From NCBI GenBank assembly GCA_014650015.1, contig BMUD01000005.1:1-64000 (forward strand): 64,000 nt of DNA. The letters are read 5' to 3'. The position numbers were made by a program, and so were the translations under genes. Shown here in pieces: positions 62,061 to 64,000 of this stretch. Within the stretch, counting starts at the first letter, position 1, and the number at the start of each line of letters is the position of its first letter. The notes under the pieces were generated by a model. It did not search any database. It was not told where the DNA came from and worked only from the letters and a program-made list of their open reading frames with translations. This stretch comes from Streptomyces griseoloalbus. GTDB taxonomy: Bacteria; Actinomycetota; Actinomycetes; Streptomycetales; Streptomycetaceae.

Positions 62061-62570
62061 TCAGGAGCTGCTGTACTCCGAGAGGTCCTCGCCCAGCAGC
62101 TCCCGCAACCGGCCGAGCGCCCGCACGCATCGCGTCCGCACGGCCGCCGAGCTGACGTTCAGTACGTCGGCGGTCTGCTCGATCGAGCGGTCCTCCCAGT
62201 ACCGCAGCACGATGACCGCCCGGTCCTTGGCGGGCAGCCGGGCGAGCGCGGCCAGCAGCGTCAGCCGCAGGGGCGCGTCCCCGTCGACGGCGCCGGGCAC
62301 ATCGGGGAAGACGTCCGTCGCCCGCTCACGGCTGCTGCGCCGCCGCTGGTGGGCGAGGAAGGTCCGGGTGAGCACGGTCTGCGCGTACCCGGCGGGGTTG
62401 TCGGCCCGGGAGACGCGTCCCCAGCGGGCGTACAGCCGCCCGAAGGTCTCCTGCACGAGGTCCTCGGCCAGGTGTGTGTCCCCGGCGGTGAGCAGACACG
62501 CGGACCGGTACAGATGCCCCGCCCGCGCGGCCGCGAACTCGGCGTACTCGTCCGCCCGGCTCTGCCTCAT
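62061..62570 (-). CDS. SigE-family RNA polymerase sigma factor
   Basis: A 169-aa ECF sigma factor. Region 2 reads YRSACLLTAGDTHLAEDLVQ and ETFGRLYARWGRV at about residues 20-70. Region 4 reads LARLPAKDRAVIVLRYWEDRSIEQTADVLNV with its helix-turn-helix at about 110-155. The ATG has GGGGGGA 8 bases upstream. Followed by the single-span membrane protein gene, probably in one transcript. Confidence 0.9.
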   Translation of the reverse strand: MRQSRADEYAEFAAARAGHLYRSACLLTAGDTHLAEDLVQETFGRLYARWGRVSRADNPAGYAQTVLTRTFLAHQRRRSSRERATDVFPDVPGAVDGDAPLRLTLLAALARLPAKDRAVIVLRYWEDRSIEQTADVLNVSSAAVRTRCVRALGRLRELLGEDLSEYSSS

Positions 62571-62686
62571 GTGCCACGTCCCCCCGCGCTTGCCCGCCCC
62601 CGTGCCCACTGCCTTCACCTCATTGATGCGGTGGGGCCGGGGAAATGTTTCATACGGACTTCACAGCGTTCCTCACGGAAGGCCGA

Positions 62687-62718
62687 CACCCCCGCCCACA
62701 GTGCTGTGGACGGGGGTG
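62687..62718 (-). terminator. hairpin terminator of the chitinase gene
   Basis: A 15-bp stem with one mismatch (CACCCCCGCCCACAG / CTGTGGACGGGGGTG) and a two-base loop, 17 bases after the chitinase stop on the reverse strand. Confidence 0.75.
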
Positions 62719-62735
62719 GCCGGGTTCGGTCGGGG

Positions 62736-64000
62736 TTACGGCAGCGCGTGGACGTGCGGGCCCACCGCGTTGGACCAGGCGTTGCCCGCCGTCGCGTCCC
62801 AGTTGGTGGACCAGGTCATCGCGCCCCGCAGGGACGGGTAGGTCCTGGACGGCTTGAAGGTGCCGCAGTTGGTGCCCTTGGTCAGGCAGTCCAGGGCGTT
62901 GTTCACCACGGACGGGGAGACGTAGCCGCTGCCCGCGCCGCGGGTCGAGGCCGGGAGGCCCAGGCCGACCTGGGACGGGTCGAGGCCGTTCTCCAGCTGG
63001 ACGCAGGCGAGCGCGGTCAGGAAGTCCACCGAGCCCTGGCTGTAGACCTTGCCGTCGCAGCCCAGCATGGACCCGCTGTTGTAGTACTGCATGTTGACGA
63101 CCGTGAGGATGTCCTTCACGTTCAGCGCGGTCCGGAAGTACGCGTTGGACGTCGACTGCATGTCGATCGTCTGCGGGGCCATGGTCAGGATCATCGACGG
63201 GCCCGCCTTCGCGGACAGCGACCGCAGCGCCTGCGTCATGTAGGTCGCGTCGAGTCCGTTCTCCAGGTCGATGTCGACGCCGTCGAAGCCGTACTCCCGC
63301 ATCACCGCGTACACCGAGTCGGCGAAGTTGGCCGCCGAGGCGGAGTCGTTGACCGAGACGGTGCCCTTCTCGCCGCCGACCGAGATGATGACCTTCTTCC
63401 CGGCCGCCTGCTTGGCCCGGACGTCCGCCTTGAACTGGTCGACGGTGTAGCCGTTCAGACCCGCCGAGTCCAGGTTGAAGGTGACCGCTCCGGGTGTGGC
63501 GGTCGCGTCCGCGAAGGCGACCGCGATGATGTCGTACTGGGCGGGGACGTCCGAGATCTTCTGGACGGCCGCGCCGTTGTTGAAGTTCTGCCAGTAGCCG
63601 GTCACCGCGTGCCTGGGCAGGTCACCGCCCCCACCGTTGCCGCTCTCCTTCGTCCGGGCCGTCACCGCCGTGGACTTCGGCGACTCGCCCGCCGCGTTGG
63701 TCGCGGTCACCTGGAAGGAGTACGACGTGGCGGCCGCGAGGCCGGTCACGGTCGCCGACGTGCCCGACACGGCCGTCACCCTGGTGCCGTCGCGGTAGAG
63801 GGTGTAGCCCGTCGCCCCCGACACCGCGTTCCACGCCAGGGACACCGACGAGGACGTCGTACCGGAGACGCCGAGCCCGCCCGGTGTGGCCGGGACCGTG
63901 GGCTCCTGGTCACCGCCGCCGCCCCCGTCGGGGCCGAAGACCGACAGGTCGTCCACGTAGTAGGCCGCCTGGCCGTACCAGCCGTGGGTGTAGACCGTCA
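62736..64000 (-). CDS. GH18 chitinase, 5' end beyond the window
   Basis: An exported endochitinase missing its N-terminus; about 421 residues lie in the window. It starts inside a beta-rich carbohydrate-binding domain (VYTHGWYGQAAYYVDDLSVF). A Gly-rich linker and a fibronectin III domain of about 85 residues follow (VSLAWNAVSGATGYTLYRDG). A second linker leads to the GH18 domain. The catalytic DxxDxDxE motif is intact in EYGFDGVDIDLENG. Binding to chitin and cleavage outside the cell are expected. From position relative to the neighbouring genes this may be the ChiA-type enzyme of streptomycetes. Regulatory sites are outside the window. Confidence 0.92.
   Translation of the reverse strand, partial: TVYTHGWYGQAAYYVDDLSVFGPDGGGGGDQEPTVPATPGGLGVSGTTSSSVSLAWNAVSGATGYTLYRDGTRVTAVSGTSATVTGLAAATSYSFQVTATNAAGESPKSTAVTARTKESGNGGGGDLPRHAVTGYWQNFNNGAAVQKISDVPAQYDIIAVAFADATATPGAVTFNLDSAGLNGYTVDQFKADVRAKQAAGKKVIISVGGEKGTVSVNDSASAANFADSVYAVMREYGFDGVDIDLENGLDATYMTQALRSLSAKAGPSMILTMAPQTIDMQSTSNAYFRTALNVKDILTVVNMQYYNSGSMLGCDGKVYSQGSVDFLTALACVQLENGLDPSQVGLGLPASTRGAGSGYVSPSVVNNALDCLTKGTNCGTFKPSRTYPSLRGAMTWSTNWDATAGNAWSNAVGPHVHALP

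Overview
The window is a high-GC actinobacterial chromosome segment, almost certainly from Streptomyces. Coding regions show strong third-position G/C bias with GTG and TTG starts. Genus markers are mycothiol S-conjugate amidase, a four-gene conservon (kinase, roadblock, DUF742, GTPase), a WhiJ-type cluster (XRE/DUF5753, DUF397, ATPase) and a GTP-type PEP carboxykinase. From memory, the order cya - enoyl-CoA hydratase - GGDEF - hutH ... metB - ilvA - greA - mca ... pckA - conservon ... chitinase matches the S. coelicolor core around SCO4928-SCO5003; this was not checked. No rRNA, tRNA or CRISPR array was seen.

Layout. 0-6 kb: adenylate cyclase, a proline-rich membrane protein, an enoyl-CoA hydratase, a GAF-GGDEF diguanylate cyclase and histidine ammonia-lyase. 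6-9 kb: a truncated secreted-protein gene, a 171-bp MITE-like element between CTAG copies, a small LADTG surface protein, and a lipoprotein L,D-transpeptidase. 9-17.6 kb: a 1111-aa secreted subtilase, a small membrane protein, a divergent HTH regulator/alcohol dehydrogenase pair, a membrane-anchored protein, and cystathionine gamma-synthase. 17.7-25.1 kb: a sigma factor with a small membrane partner, MarR, threonine dehydratase, a DrrAB-like ABC exporter, GreA, a DUF4307 protein, and Mca. 25.2-36 kb: a 54-bp tandem repeat, a large STAND/TPR protein, a DUF255 thioredoxin-fold protein, a Mut7-C protein, a TetR/PAQR pair, and pckA with an apparent in-frame insertion. 36.4-42 kb: a conservon ending in an FAD monooxygenase. 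42.2-47 kb is accessory-like: a TetR/hydratase pair, the WhiJ-type cluster, and two gene remnants fused tail to tail. 47-64 kb: an alanine-type aminotransferase, a trypsin-like secreted protease, a divergent catabolic locus, a secreted M14 carboxypeptidase, an Nramp-like transporter, a sigma/membrane-protein pair, and the 3' part of a GH18 chitinase.

How the genes work together. Two second-messenger synthases (cAMP and c-di-GMP) lie within 4 kb. Exported hydrolases (subtilase, trypsin-like protease, M14 carboxypeptidase, chitinase) suit a saprophytic mycelial organism. The most coherent possible system is 50.1-57.1 kb: an N-acyl-D-amino-acid deacylase and a DSD1-type PLP enzyme face a sugar-acid kinase, an IclR regulator, RidA and a GntP-family permease across a short intergenic region containing a palindrome. 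Together these could import, deacylate and deaminate D-amino acids, with RidA clearing reactive imines. The oddest sequence features are the in-frame insertion next to the PEPCK P-loop, CTAG-associated inverted repeats placed at stop codons, and what may be a copy of the 54-bp repeat motif inside the sugar-acid kinase gene.
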